The notes beneath the pieces were generated by a model. The model saw only the letters and a list, made by a program, of their open reading frames with translations. It made no database searches and was not told the DNA's origin. From M3007 sp964550795 (GTDB lineage Bacteria > Bacteroidota > Bacteroidia > Chitinophagales > Saprospiraceae): DNA of 64,000 bases. The position numbers and the translations under genes are program-made. The stretch lies in assembly GCA_964550795.1 (NCBI GenBank), contig CAZKBH010000025.1, forward strand, positions 1-64,000, read 5' to 3'. Positions 52,918 through 61,904 of the stretch are shown in pieces. The number at the start of each line of letters is the position of its first letter. Position 1 is the stretch's first letter.

Positions 52918-55900
52918 TCACGAATCACGGCAAGGATTTACTACAACTAACACCCCCACCAATACCCCCACACTCTCCGCTTCCTCAAAATAACACAAAT
53001 GGTGACAAGCCACTTCCATCACGCTGGTAGCGCCTGCCACCGCTTTGATACTTTTCACGCTCACGGCAAGGTCATTGGGAGAGTCGCCGTAGAACAGTTT
53101 TCCGCCCAGCATATAGACTTTGTCTATCAACTTTCGCTTGTCTTCATTGCGCTGTAGGTATTGATCCAGGTGACCGGCAATGATGCTGCAGGGTACCCCG
53201 TGCAGGGAGCCTTTGCTCAGGTTCTTCAGCCAATCGCTGTTGTCCCAATCCATTTGGGCGAGGGTTACCGTCAGATCTTTTGATTTTTGCATGACCCCTA
53301 AAATGGTGGCTGCAGCAGGAATGCCCCAGGGCAGGTTGACCAAAAGGGTGAGCAGCGGCAGGGCATAATCCCGGTAAGTAGTGATCCGGCCCAGGGCTGA
53401 ACCGGCATTCGGCGTGCCGGCCATGACGAGATGTTTGACGACCTCCGCCCCACCCAGGTTTTGAATGAAATAACGGGACACCAGGCCACCCATGGAATGG
53501 GCCAGGATCGTGATTTTTTTGCCGCTTGCGGCGGTGATACCGGCTTCTTCCCGAAGCAATGCTTCCAGTCTGCCTGCAGTTTCTTCGATGGGCGTGTTCA
53601 GGTTCTCGTAGTCAAAGGAAAGGATGAGATCAAAAGGTTTTTCCTTGTCTCCCGGGGTTTTTACGACCGCCCTCGCAAAATCGCACATCCCCTTGGTGTC
53701 GCTAATGATACCATGTATCAGCAGCAGGATGTTTTCCGCTTGATTCACTTCCCGTTTCAGCCCTTCAGAACGCCGTTCTGGCTTGAGGCCGCTGTAATCC
53801 ACCCAGCGCAGGTACTGCAAATTTTGCTTTTTCAGCACCAGTTTGAGGAAACAAAGTTTCATGGCCTTGCCGAGGCTTCGGCGTTGGGCATCCTGGGTAT
53901 CCGGCAGGTGTGAGATGCTGATGAAGGCATCGCCATTTTCCTGCCGTTTCGATTCCCCAACGGGTATCAAGTGCTCACCATCAAAGGTCATTGCCAGTAA
54001 TGTTTCTTCCAGCTCATTGGAAACTTGCAGGTTGGCGGCAATTTGAATTTGCAACGGATGGTTTTCATTTACGCCCTCCGTATTTTGCAAATCACTCAAT
54101 TCAAGGATGTTTTGTGGGTTGAGGTCGCGGGTATTTGGATGAAAGGCCAGCAGTTCTACCCCGCTGTTTTGCGCCAGTTCCGCAACCACTGAAAGCGGTT
54201 CGATGCTACGGCTCCCTCCACCGGCGGTGCTTAGCCCGACCCCGGCCCGCAGGAAGGGATGCGCCAGAATGCGGATGAAATTACCCGCCAGCGAAACCGC
54301 GCTTTTCCCAACGCTGGCTTCCCTCGCCACGCATTTTACCCGGAGGGTAATGGTGTACCAGTCGTTTGGGTCTTCCACATCATCGTCGTCCAGACCAAAA
54401 ACGCCTTTGGGTTTGGATAATTGAGGTTCGCCCCTTGCGCCCCCCCTGGTTTGCCTGAAATGAACTGTTTCCCCCAGCTTAAAACCCTTTTGCTCCAGGG
54501 CTTCTCCGCTGAGTTTGGTATTGCTGACGAACAGTTTGAAGATGTCTGTACTTTCTGTTTTGCCATCCAGCTCGAAGGAGTATTGGATCCCTTTGGGGTT
54601 GCGTTCCACCGCAATGGCTGTGCTGCCTCCGGGCACCGGTTCATTAAAGCCCATAGCAGAGAAGCCGTACTGCTCTGAGGCGTAAAACAAGGCGCAATGC
54701 CTAATTTTATGTCCATTCTTGTTGCGCACCTCCATGCGAAACGGTACTTTTTCCTCCACATCGTCCCTGCGCAGGATATCTATTACTACTTCATTTTGGC
54801 TGGTACTGTGCAGCGCCTTGCCCTGGTGGTCCATTTCTATCAGCAGCAGTTCTACCTCGCTGCGGTTGATTTTGGCATCTTGGTTTTCAAGCGCCAACAT
54901 CTTTTCCCAACGGGCTATGCGTTCCAGTTTTTCAAAAACATCCTGAAACATGGCCTCCCAATCGTCGCCTTTAAGGGTGCGCAGCAAAGCGCTGTCTGCA
55001 CGGCGGAAAAGCTGGATTTTTTCAGCATCAAGTGCCAGGTAATAGGCGGCGTTGGGGACGTTTTCCTGTAGCTCGAAATGGACGGGGTTAAATGCCTCCA
55101 GCGCTTTTTGGGCCGCGGCTACCTGTGCTTCCGAACCTTGCAGTCCGTACAAGGCTTTGGGCGCTTGAAGGCTGCGCAGTTTGGCTTCGTAGGTTTCTGC
55201 AGGTTTTAAATGGAAGTCCGGTTGCTCCAGTGTACTCGACTCCATCCCAACCACTTTTGTGCCGACCAGGCCCAGCACCTGCCCCTCTTTCAGCACTTCA
55301 AATTGGGCTGGATTGCCCGATGCCATGGGCAATCCATGCACGGCTCCCATGCTTGCCTGCCAGATATTTTTTTCGAAAAACACCCGCAACGGAGCGCCCT
55401 GCGAAGCTTTGCCCAAACCAAGGAAGCCCTCATAACTGTTGAAAAAACCATAAGGCTCAAACTGCGGGTGTTGTTTGTCTGTGACCTTCGACATGTCCAT
55501 GCGGCAACGGGTGTACAAATCGGCGTAAGACAAGCGCCCACCCGAGGCTTCGAGCACTTGCAGCAAGCAGGTGCTGAAAAGTCCCTGCCGGGTGGTGAGT
55601 TCCCAGGCTTTCTCCTTGCGATCGCTGGCAGCCAGCAGGATGTGGCGGCTGTTGGGCAGATAAAATCCCTTGCCGTCGTTGCGGTTCAGGAATGCCCCTT
55701 TCAGATAAGTTTCGAGTGGACGCCGTTCATCCCGGTTGGTATGCTGACGTGCGGCGCCCAGCGTGAAATCCTCCATGGACCGGCTGGCCGAGCCGGAATG
55801 GCAGCAGTCTAACACTAACGCCACATGGACGCCTTTAAAGGCAATGCGTTCGATGAGAATAGCCAGTTCCTTGTCTGCCAGATCCAGTCCGCCAGGTATG

Positions 55901-56241
55901 CGGCTGTCGTACAGCACCAGCGTCTCTTGCATTCCTTCCGGATAATAGGAATCGAACACCTTCGCTGCCTTTTCCCGGCTGCCGTGGCCGCTGTACACGA
56001 ACAAAACGGTATCGCCTTTTTCCGCTTTGCCGAGGAACTCTTCCCCGAAGTGCCGGACGACGTTTTGATACGTAGCGTCTCCATTTAACAGGGCAACGCT
56101 TTGGTGCTCCTCCTTGGGGAAGTGGTCGTGCAGAAAAGATTGCCAACGGCGGATGTCGTTGTGGCAGCCGCTCAGCGCGGGCACGCCGCTGGCGGGGTGG
56201 TAGGTATTGATACCGGTGAGGAGGGAGTATAGGGCGGGCAT
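52918..56241 (-). CDS. Caspase-alpha/beta hydrolase fusion protein
   Basis: 1107 residues from the ATG at 56241 (MPALYSLLTGINTYH); the in-frame start at 56322 adds residues without conserved character. Metacaspase-like domain at about 1-270: H86 in 'FVYSGHGS' and C146 in 'LVLDCCHSGSAS'. A long middle (about 330-840) is beta-rich and unrecognised. The C-terminal 230 residues are an alpha/beta hydrolase of the PGAP1/lipase type: 'LLLIHGIISD', nucleophile S916 in 'AHSMGG', Asp in 'GDSPNDLAVS', His near 1080. Two effectors in one chain, a protease and a putative esterase/lipase, suggest that cleavage may release or activate the hydrolase. No signal peptide; probably cytoplasmic. Confidence 0.88.
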   Translation of the reverse strand: MPALYSLLTGINTYHPASGVPALSGCHNDIRRWQSFLHDHFPKEEHQSVALLNGDATYQNVVRHFGEEFLGKAEKGDTVLFVYSGHGSREKAAKVFDSYYPEGMQETLVLYDSRIPGGLDLADKELAILIERIAFKGVHVALVLDCCHSGSASRSMEDFTLGAARQHTNRDERRPLETYLKGAFLNRNDGKGFYLPNSRHILLAASDRKEKAWELTTRQGLFSTCLLQVLEASGGRLSYADLYTRCRMDMSKVTDKQHPQFEPYGFFNSYEGFLGLGKASQGAPLRVFFEKNIWQASMGAVHGLPMASGNPAQFEVLKEGQVLGLVGTKVVGMESSTLEQPDFHLKPAETYEAKLRSLQAPKALYGLQGSEAQVAAAQKALEAFNPVHFELQENVPNAAYYLALDAEKIQLFRRADSALLRTLKGDDWEAMFQDVFEKLERIARWEKMLALENQDAKINRSEVELLLIEMDHQGKALHSTSQNEVVIDILRRDDVEEKVPFRMEVRNKNGHKIRHCALFYASEQYGFSAMGFNEPVPGGSTAIAVERNPKGIQYSFELDGKTESTDIFKLFVSNTKLSGEALEQKGFKLGETVHFRQTRGGARGEPQLSKPKGVFGLDDDDVEDPNDWYTITLRVKCVAREASVGKSAVSLAGNFIRILAHPFLRAGVGLSTAGGGSRSIEPLSVVAELAQNSGVELLAFHPNTRDLNPQNILELSDLQNTEGVNENHPLQIQIAANLQVSNELEETLLAMTFDGEHLIPVGESKRQENGDAFISISHLPDTQDAQRRSLGKAMKLCFLKLVLKKQNLQYLRWVDYSGLKPERRSEGLKREVNQAENILLLIHGIISDTKGMCDFARAVVKTPGDKEKPFDLILSFDYENLNTPIEETAGRLEALLREEAGITAASGKKITILAHSMGGLVSRYFIQNLGGAEVVKHLVMAGTPNAGSALGRITTYRDYALPLLTLLVNLPWGIPAAATILGVMQKSKDLTVTLAQMDWDNSDWLKNLSKGSLHGVPCSIIAGHLDQYLQRNEDKRKLIDKVYMLGGKLFYGDSPNDLAVSVKSIKAVAGATSVMEVACHHLCYFEEAESVGVLVGVLVVVNPCRDS

Positions 56242-56335
56242 TTTTAGAGATGGGGGGATACTGAGTGATGGGAACAAACAACACTGGCAACTATATCCTG
56301 CGGCGGATTTTATGAGATACACTCATTCCGCAGGG

Positions 56336-57013
56336 TTATCCAACTGCACTTATTTGCTCCGTTTTAGGTTTGTAGCGGGTATTGTTCTTGATACCCAACA
56401 CCTCAAATTCAACACTGGCAAAATCATTTTTATCTGAAATGATTTGTCCCACATTAAAGGGCAGCGAATTGGAGCCCATGACATCCCGCATGAGCGTGCC
56501 ATGCACGCGCAACAAATGGTCATCTTTGTTATCCTCAAGGATTTTACCGACGAGGTTGGCAGTGGCGGTCAGTACTTCCTTGGCTACCGCCATGCTGGGA
56601 TTAACTGCCAACAGCGGAAGGATGGTACTTTTGATTTCTTTGGAATTCATAATGTTCCGAATACTTTCGCCTACAGCCCGGATGTCGCTGTCTGATTCCA
56701 TGACCAGGATATCAAAAACAAGAAATGCCCCGGGATTTTCCGGGCCATAAACCCGCATACCGTTTCCAAGAAACTCACGCCGGTCATCCTTGCGTGTCTT
56801 CGGATAAGCATCGGTTACAAAGTTGATTTGCTGCGTGCCAAAGCCTGATTCAGAAATGGACAAGCCAACAAAATAAGGTTCGGAATACAGCCTTTTCTTT
56901 TTCCCAATTCCTTCATCCTTAACCGTAATGGTAAACGATTTCAGCATGAGGGCAAGTTTATCCTTGTTAGGATTGAATTTTTCGATTGGAATGGAAGCAT
57001 TTAGAAGTGACAT
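56336..57013 (-). CDS. Conserved-looking protein of unknown function between caspase and WG genes
   Basis: 225 residues, no signal peptide or membrane span. The N-terminal half is beta-rich ('LMLKSFTITVKDEGIGKKKR', 'PYFVGLSISESGFGTQQINF', 'GAFLVFDILVMESDSDIRAV'), like a C2-type sandwich. It is followed by helices ('RNIMNSKEIKS', 'VAKEVLTATANLVGKIL'), then strands. I do not recognise it. It is in the same run as the caspase-hydrolase gene (94 bp downstream) and WG gene (53 bp upstream), so a cytoplasmic adaptor or effector is possible. Confidence 0.6.
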   Translation of the reverse strand: MSLLNASIPIEKFNPNKDKLALMLKSFTITVKDEGIGKKKRLYSEPYFVGLSISESGFGTQQINFVTDAYPKTRKDDRREFLGNGMRVYGPENPGAFLVFDILVMESDSDIRAVGESIRNIMNSKEIKSTILPLLAVNPSMAVAKEVLTATANLVGKILEDNKDDHLLRVHGTLMRDVMGSNSLPFNVGQIISDKNDFASVEFEVLGIKNNTRYKPKTEQISAVG

Positions 57014-57066
57014 AAGGTAGAGTGTTATTATGGTGAAAAAATTAACTTCTGATTATCTTACTGCCA

Positions 57067-60003
57067 TCAACGCCAGATCATCTCTCCTTTCTTGTTTATC
57101 CGGAATTGCAGCCCAAACTGGAAGACGGTGGCATAGCCGTCTGTTTCATTGGTGTAGACATTGAAAGGTGTGGCGGCATCGTAGCGGCAGGGGATTTTTA
57201 CATTGCCCCGGTGATCCACCCAGCCCCATTTGCCGTTTTTCATGACCATGACCCAGGGGTCGTGGGGTTGGGCGATTTCTTCGTATTCGGCGGGGATGTA
57301 GGCGTGTTCTTCTTCGAAGAACACGCCAATTTTTTTATCTAGAAAAAGCATGGTTGTTTTTTCAGTTGACTTGATTGTCTCATCAAAAATGCAGGGTACT
57401 ACTTCCCTGCCACTTTGGTCAATATAGCCCCATTCGAAGTAACCCTTTTTTACCATGGCGATTCCCTGGTGAAAATCATTGGCATCCTCATACTGTAGTG
57501 GTACAATTACCCTGCCCCACTTGTCAATATAGCCCCACTTGTCATCCTCTTGTACCCTGGCGATGCCGTCCTGAAAATCACCTACTTCCTTAAATATGCA
57601 CGGCACGATTTCCTTGCCACCCTTATCTATAAAGCCCATCTTGCCATTCTTTTGAACCCTGGCAATACCCTCTTGAAATTCCCCTGTGCGCTGATATCTG
57701 CACGGCACGATTTCCTTGCCACTCTTATCTATAAATCCTATCTCGTCATACTTTTTCACCTTGGCGATTCCCTCCTGAAAAGACCAGCAGTAATCGTATT
57801 TTGGAGGCAAGATTTCCCTGCCGCTATGGTCTATATAGCCCCACCTGCCGTCCTTCATTACCCAGGCGACTTCCTCTTGAAAATCCTTAACTGCCTCGTA
57901 TTTGTGGGGAACGATTAACTTACCACTTTTGTCTATGTAACCCCATTTGCCATCCTTCAGCACACTAGCGAGTCCCTCGTGAAAATCTTCAATCCCTTCG
58001 TATTGGAGGGGCAGGACCACCTTACCACTTTTGTCTATATATCCCCATTTGCCATCCTTCAGCACCCCGGCTACTCCTTCTTGAAAAGTCCTGCCGAGAT
58101 CGTATTGGGGGGGCACTATTTCCCTGCCACACGTGTCAATATAACCCAACTTTGTATCCTTCATCACCCAGGCTCTTCCATCTTGAAAACTCCCTGCTCC
58201 CTCATACTGTGGTGTCACGATTTCAGTGCCGTTTTGGGCTATATATCCCCATTTATCACCTATTTTCACTGCAGCGAGGCCCTCATGAAAAGTTTCGATA
58301 CTTTTATATCTCTTAATCAAAAGTAAGGGTTCCCTTCCGCTTTGGTCTACATACCGCCACTTGTCATCCTTCTTGACCCAAGCGATACCCTCATGAAAAG
58401 ACCTCGCGTCCTCGTACTGTGGGGGCACTATTTCCTTGCCACTTTGGTCTACATATCCCCACCTAAACTCGTCATCCTTTCGAAACATGGCTAAACCTTC
58501 CTGAAAACCCTCGGGGCTCAACTCGTATTGAGGAGGCACGATTTCTCTACCGCTCTTATTTATATAACTCCATTGGCCATCCTTTTCTACACTGGATACT
58601 CCCTCTTGAAAATAACCTGCGTCCTCATATTGAGGTGGCACGATTTCTCTGCCGCTTTGGTCTATATATCCCCATTTGCCATCCTTCATNNNNNNNNNNN
58701 NNNNNNNNNNNNNNNNNNNNNNNNNNNNNNNNNNNNNNNNNNNNNNNNNNNNNNNNNNNNNNNNNNNNNNNNNNNNNNNNNNNNNNNNNATGCCATCTTG
58801 AAAAAGCCCTGCCACTTCATACTCAAGTGGCACGATTTCTCTGCCGCTTTGGTCTATATATCCCCATTTGCCATCCTTCATCACGCAAGCGATGCCATCT
58901 TGAAAATCCCATGCTAAATCATATTGAGGTGGCACGATTTCTCTGCCGCTTTCGTTTATATAACCCCAAAGGCCATCCTTTTCTACACTGCGGACTCCCT
59001 CATAAAACCCTCTTACGTCCTCATATTGAGGTGGCACGATTTCTTCGCCGTTTTGGTCTATACATCCCCATTTGCCATCCTTCTTCACCCAAGCGACTCC
59101 CTCTATAAAATCACCTGCGTCCTCATATTGAGGTGGCACGACTTCTCTACCACCGAGGTCTATAAATCCAAATTTATTATCATTCGAAACCCTGGCGATG
59201 CCATCATAAAAACCAAATACCTGATAATACTGAGGTGGCACGATTTCCCTGCCGTTATGGTCTATATAGCCCCACTTTTCATCTTTCATCACTTTAGCGA
59301 TGCCTTCCTGAAAATCGAAATAACTGTAATTCCTCCCCTTAATGTTATTAATAAAGTACCTAAGCGAATCAGCAGTAGTCCATGGCCCCAGTTCAGATAA
59401 TGATGGGAATACGGGATAATCATAATCAGTAGACCAAAAATCTGGGGAATCACCGTTAGAAGAAGTAATGCCAATAAAACATGTAAAAAATCTACATTGT
59501 CCCACAGCATACATATCGCTTACGGTAGGAATAATCCCATAATAACCGGGTAATGGGTTCAAAATCTTGCCTTTTCTGTCCACGAAAAAATACTTTTCTC
59601 CATCAGCAAAATAAGATACACCATTCTTAAAAGGCTCTGGGTTGGGAAAGCGAAATGGCGTACCATTAATGTTTTTTTCCACCAGCTCCCCCAACCCATT
59701 AGCTATGGCAAACTTACCATTCACCCCACCTTCATAGATCCAAAAACGCTGCTCATGGTACAGGATGGAATCAATCACTTGCTGCGCCTTTTTATCGTCG
59801 CAAAGGCGTAGGGCTACCTGGAATTGCTTGATGGCGTCGCCATATTTTTCAGCTTGGCGGAGTGCTTGTCCTTTTTCAAAGAAGCACTCGCAAAGGCAGG
59901 CTTGTCTTGTGCCGCATCGGCTTGAGCATTGCTCACCTTGACTGGTTTGGCTGCGCAAACCAGCGAGAAAAATAAGAAAGAACAGAGCGGTTAAGTATCT
60001 CAT
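57067..60003 (-). CDS. Exported WG-repeat protein with assembly gap
   Basis: About 978 residues as assembled. Signal peptide (MRYLTALFFLIFLAGLRSQ), a Cys-rich TPR-like segment ('KYGDAIKQFQVALRLC'), then at least 19 WG repeats of about 34 residues ('WGYIDQSGREIVPPQYEDAG', then FQEG and a KDGK-like end). 100 Ns lie inside a repeat, so the true number and frame across the gap are uncertain. WG-repeat proteins form beta repeats and probably bind ligands. Placed 8 bp after the STAND gene, it is the likely envelope sensor of the CHAT/STAND module, in the position that WD40 proteins hold beside the caspase-STAND gene. Confidence 0.87.
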   Translation of the reverse strand: MRYLTALFFLIFLAGLRSQTSQGEQCSSRCGTRQACLCECFFEKGQALRQAEKYGDAIKQFQVALRLCDDKKAQQVIDSILYHEQRFWIYEGGVNGKFAIANGLGELVEKNINGTPFRFPNPEPFKNGVSYFADGEKYFFVDRKGKILNPLPGYYGIIPTVSDMYAVGQCRFFTCFIGITSSNGDSPDFWSTDYDYPVFPSLSELGPWTTADSLRYFINNIKGRNYSYFDFQEGIAKVMKDEKWGYIDHNGREIVPPQYYQVFGFYDGIARVSNDNKFGFIDLGGREVVPPQYEDAGDFIEGVAWVKKDGKWGCIDQNGEEIVPPQYEDVRGFYEGVRSVEKDGLWGYINESGREIVPPQYDLAWDFQDGIACVMKDGKWGYIDQSGREIVPLEYEVAGLFQDGXXXXXXXXXXXXXXXXXXXXXXXXXXXXXXXXXXMKDGKWGYIDQSGREIVPPQYEDAGYFQEGVSSVEKDGQWSYINKSGREIVPPQYELSPEGFQEGLAMFRKDDEFRWGYVDQSGKEIVPPQYEDARSFHEGIAWVKKDDKWRYVDQSGREPLLLIKRYKSIETFHEGLAAVKIGDKWGYIAQNGTEIVTPQYEGAGSFQDGRAWVMKDTKLGYIDTCGREIVPPQYDLGRTFQEGVAGVLKDGKWGYIDKSGKVVLPLQYEGIEDFHEGLASVLKDGKWGYIDKSGKLIVPHKYEAVKDFQEEVAWVMKDGRWGYIDHSGREILPPKYDYCWSFQEGIAKVKKYDEIGFIDKSGKEIVPCRYQRTGEFQEGIARVQKNGKMGFIDKGGKEIVPCIFKEVGDFQDGIARVQEDDKWGYIDKWGRVIVPLQYEDANDFHQGIAMVKKGYFEWGYIDQSGREVVPCIFDETIKSTEKTTMLFLDKKIGVFFEEEHAYIPAEYEEIAQPHDPWVMVMKNGKWGWVDHRGNVKIPCRYDAATPFNVYTNETDGYATVFQFGLQFRINKKGEMIWR
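58690..58789. other. Assembly gap of 100 Ns
   Basis: Exactly 100 unknown bases, a conventional placeholder. Both flanks are WG-repeat coding sequence with close matches (for example 'CCCCATTTGCCATCCTTCAT' on both sides), so the gap is a collapsed repeat array and its real length is unknown. Confidence 0.98.
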
Positions 60004-60011
60004 GTCTAGTG

Positions 60012-61901
60012 CTATTTTTGTGGATCACATTCTTTGATGGCGGCATTTACAGCTTCATCGTGCTTATTGCTTTGAAAAGCTAATTCCAAATACTGCAGCG
60101 CTGCTGGGCAGTCGCCTGCGGCTTTCATCGCAAGGCCGATGTCTTTGTATCGCTGGAATTCGTATTTGATTTTTTCTTCCTCCGTTTCTGCTATTGCTAT
60201 ACGAATATCCGCTTGTTCCCTCGGCCCGTCAGCTTTCTCGAGCGCATTTCGATAGGCTCTCAATGCTTCTGGATAGCGTTTGGCTTCGCGGGCAGCAACT
60301 GCTTCGGTTCTGAAGGTGTTATACTCTGCAATGCGCTTCTGGCGTTCTGTTTCAATAAGGTTATTGTATACTTTACTAATGCTGTCGCTTTTCAGTTTAA
60401 CTAATTCAATCTGATGTTCTTTTGCGACTTTCTCCGTGGTAGCGATATCTAGCGTGTCATTAAGCTTTTCCAATGTTTTCTGGGTTTTACCGCGCTCTAT
60501 CAACGCCCACCCCATCGCCATCAGCGCCAACACCGTAATGCCCACCAATACCCTATTCCTCATTTTTTTATTTCTCTTTTTCGCCTCCACATTCAGGCGG
60601 CTTTTTTCCACCAGCTCCGCCCACTTCTCGCGATATTCATCCTTTTGCTCCAGCCGCTCCCGGTAAATATCCACCTTGTTCAAATCAATCTCCGGCAGCA
60701 GGCGGTCAGTGGCGTACTGGTCGCGCACCCAGCGCTCGTGGGCAATGTCCAGATGATGCAGGAATGCCTTATATTCCTTGTCCTCCACCGAGCGCAATTC
60801 GTGTATTTGTTTCGCCACCACATCGTGCACCGGCTCGTAGCGCTCCACATCGTTTTCGTCTGCCCGGAGCAGTTTGGCGGTGTCGCTGAAGTAGCGGAGG
60901 GCTTCCGCCACCAGCGCCTCATCGGCTTTGAGTGTTTCTGTTAGTTCTGTTTTCCGACAGGCTTGTTTGGTGCCTTCGCCCGTGGCAAACTCGTCGAGCA
61001 GGCGCTGGGCAAAATCGGCGGGGGCGCCGAGGGTGAGGAAGTAGCGCTGGGCTTCGGAGGTTTTGTTTTCGATGAACTTTTTCAGCACATCGCCCAGTTT
61101 ACCCACCGCCTTTATGCCATCGTTGTCAAATACCGGACGGGGTTTGGTGGCCAGGGCGTGATCGTAGAGGTAGTGCAGGTAAATCTGCAGGTAGGGCAGG
61201 TAGGCGGCTTGTTTACCTTCCTTCACCTGGTCTCGGATCTGCTCGGCGGTGGTTTTTTCTCCGGCGGGTTGCGGGGGTTCCTTTTCCAGTTGGATGCCGT
61301 TTACACCGCAGATGTTTTCGACCACCTCTGTCACGGTGGCATCCTTCATGGGTTCCAACCTGAACCGTTTGTCAAAAAGGGAGGGTACCAGCGGCTCGTA
61401 ATCGTAGAGGTGCCCAATATATTCCTCCCGCATGGAGAAAATGATTTTGCAGGGCAGGTTGGCGTTTAGCAGGGTTTGTATGCTTTGGAAAAATTGCTTT
61501 CGCTCCTGCTCTTCCTTTCCGAGGGTGAATAATTCCTCAAATTGATCGAACACCAGATACACCGGTATCCACCGGCGTTCATACAACTGTTGAATGCCTT
61601 GCTGGAGGTCGTCCGGAGCGCTGCCTTCGGGGAGCAAGCGGGCTATTTCCTCCCGGAGCGAGGCATTGATGTCGTCCCGGCGGCGCACCGATATCCGGAA
61701 CCAGTCGGTACCCTTGAACACCTTGGGCAGCCCCGCTTGAATGAGACTGGTTTTGCCCGTGCCAGAGGCGCCATAAACCAGCACGAGGCGGGTTTGCTGC
61801 AGGAGGTTGTACAGCGCATTAATTTCCGCATCCCGCCCGAAAAAGATGTCCTTTTCGTCGGGGCCGTAAGCTTCGAGTAGTTTAAACGGACTGGCGGGCA
61901 T
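60012..61901 (-). CDS. STAND ATPase with one membrane span and TPR-like tail
   Basis: 629 residues. nSTAND domain from residue 5 ('PFKLLEAYGPDEKDIFFGRD'), Walker A 'GASGTGKTS' (44-52), Walker B-like 'PVYLVFDQFEELFTLG' and a winged-helix/AAA lid region ('YEPVHDVVAKQIHELR'). After a basic stretch ('KKRNKKMRNR') comes one span (about 440-465), then a coiled coil and TPR-like repeats ('YPEALRAYRNALEKA', 'CPAALQYLELAFQSNK'). Same architecture as the STAND part of the caspase-STAND protein but without a protease, which is instead encoded by the CHAT gene three bases upstream. Predicted role: membrane-spanning switch between an envelope sensor (WG protein) and the CHAT protease. Confidence 0.87.
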   Translation of the reverse strand: MPASPFKLLEAYGPDEKDIFFGRDAEINALYNLLQQTRLVLVYGASGTGKTSLIQAGLPKVFKGTDWFRISVRRRDDINASLREEIARLLPEGSAPDDLQQGIQQLYERRWIPVYLVFDQFEELFTLGKEEQERKQFFQSIQTLLNANLPCKIIFSMREEYIGHLYDYEPLVPSLFDKRFRLEPMKDATVTEVVENICGVNGIQLEKEPPQPAGEKTTAEQIRDQVKEGKQAAYLPYLQIYLHYLYDHALATKPRPVFDNDGIKAVGKLGDVLKKFIENKTSEAQRYFLTLGAPADFAQRLLDEFATGEGTKQACRKTELTETLKADEALVAEALRYFSDTAKLLRADENDVERYEPVHDVVAKQIHELRSVEDKEYKAFLHHLDIAHERWVRDQYATDRLLPEIDLNKVDIYRERLEQKDEYREKWAELVEKSRLNVEAKKRNKKMRNRVLVGITVLALMAMGWALIERGKTQKTLEKLNDTLDIATTEKVAKEHQIELVKLKSDSISKVYNNLIETERQKRIAEYNTFRTEAVAAREAKRYPEALRAYRNALEKADGPREQADIRIAIAETEEEKIKYEFQRYKDIGLAMKAAGDCPAALQYLELAFQSNKHDEAVNAAIKECDPQK

Positions 61902-61904
61902 GAC

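Noticed and set aside
55210..55812. 200-codon plus-strand frame opposite the caspase-hydrolase gene
   Set aside because: Antisense to a conserved caspase domain and without own motifs.
57400..59300. CRISPR-like regular repeats
   Set aside because: The period of about 102-105 bp is continuous coding sequence of WG repeats without unique spacers.
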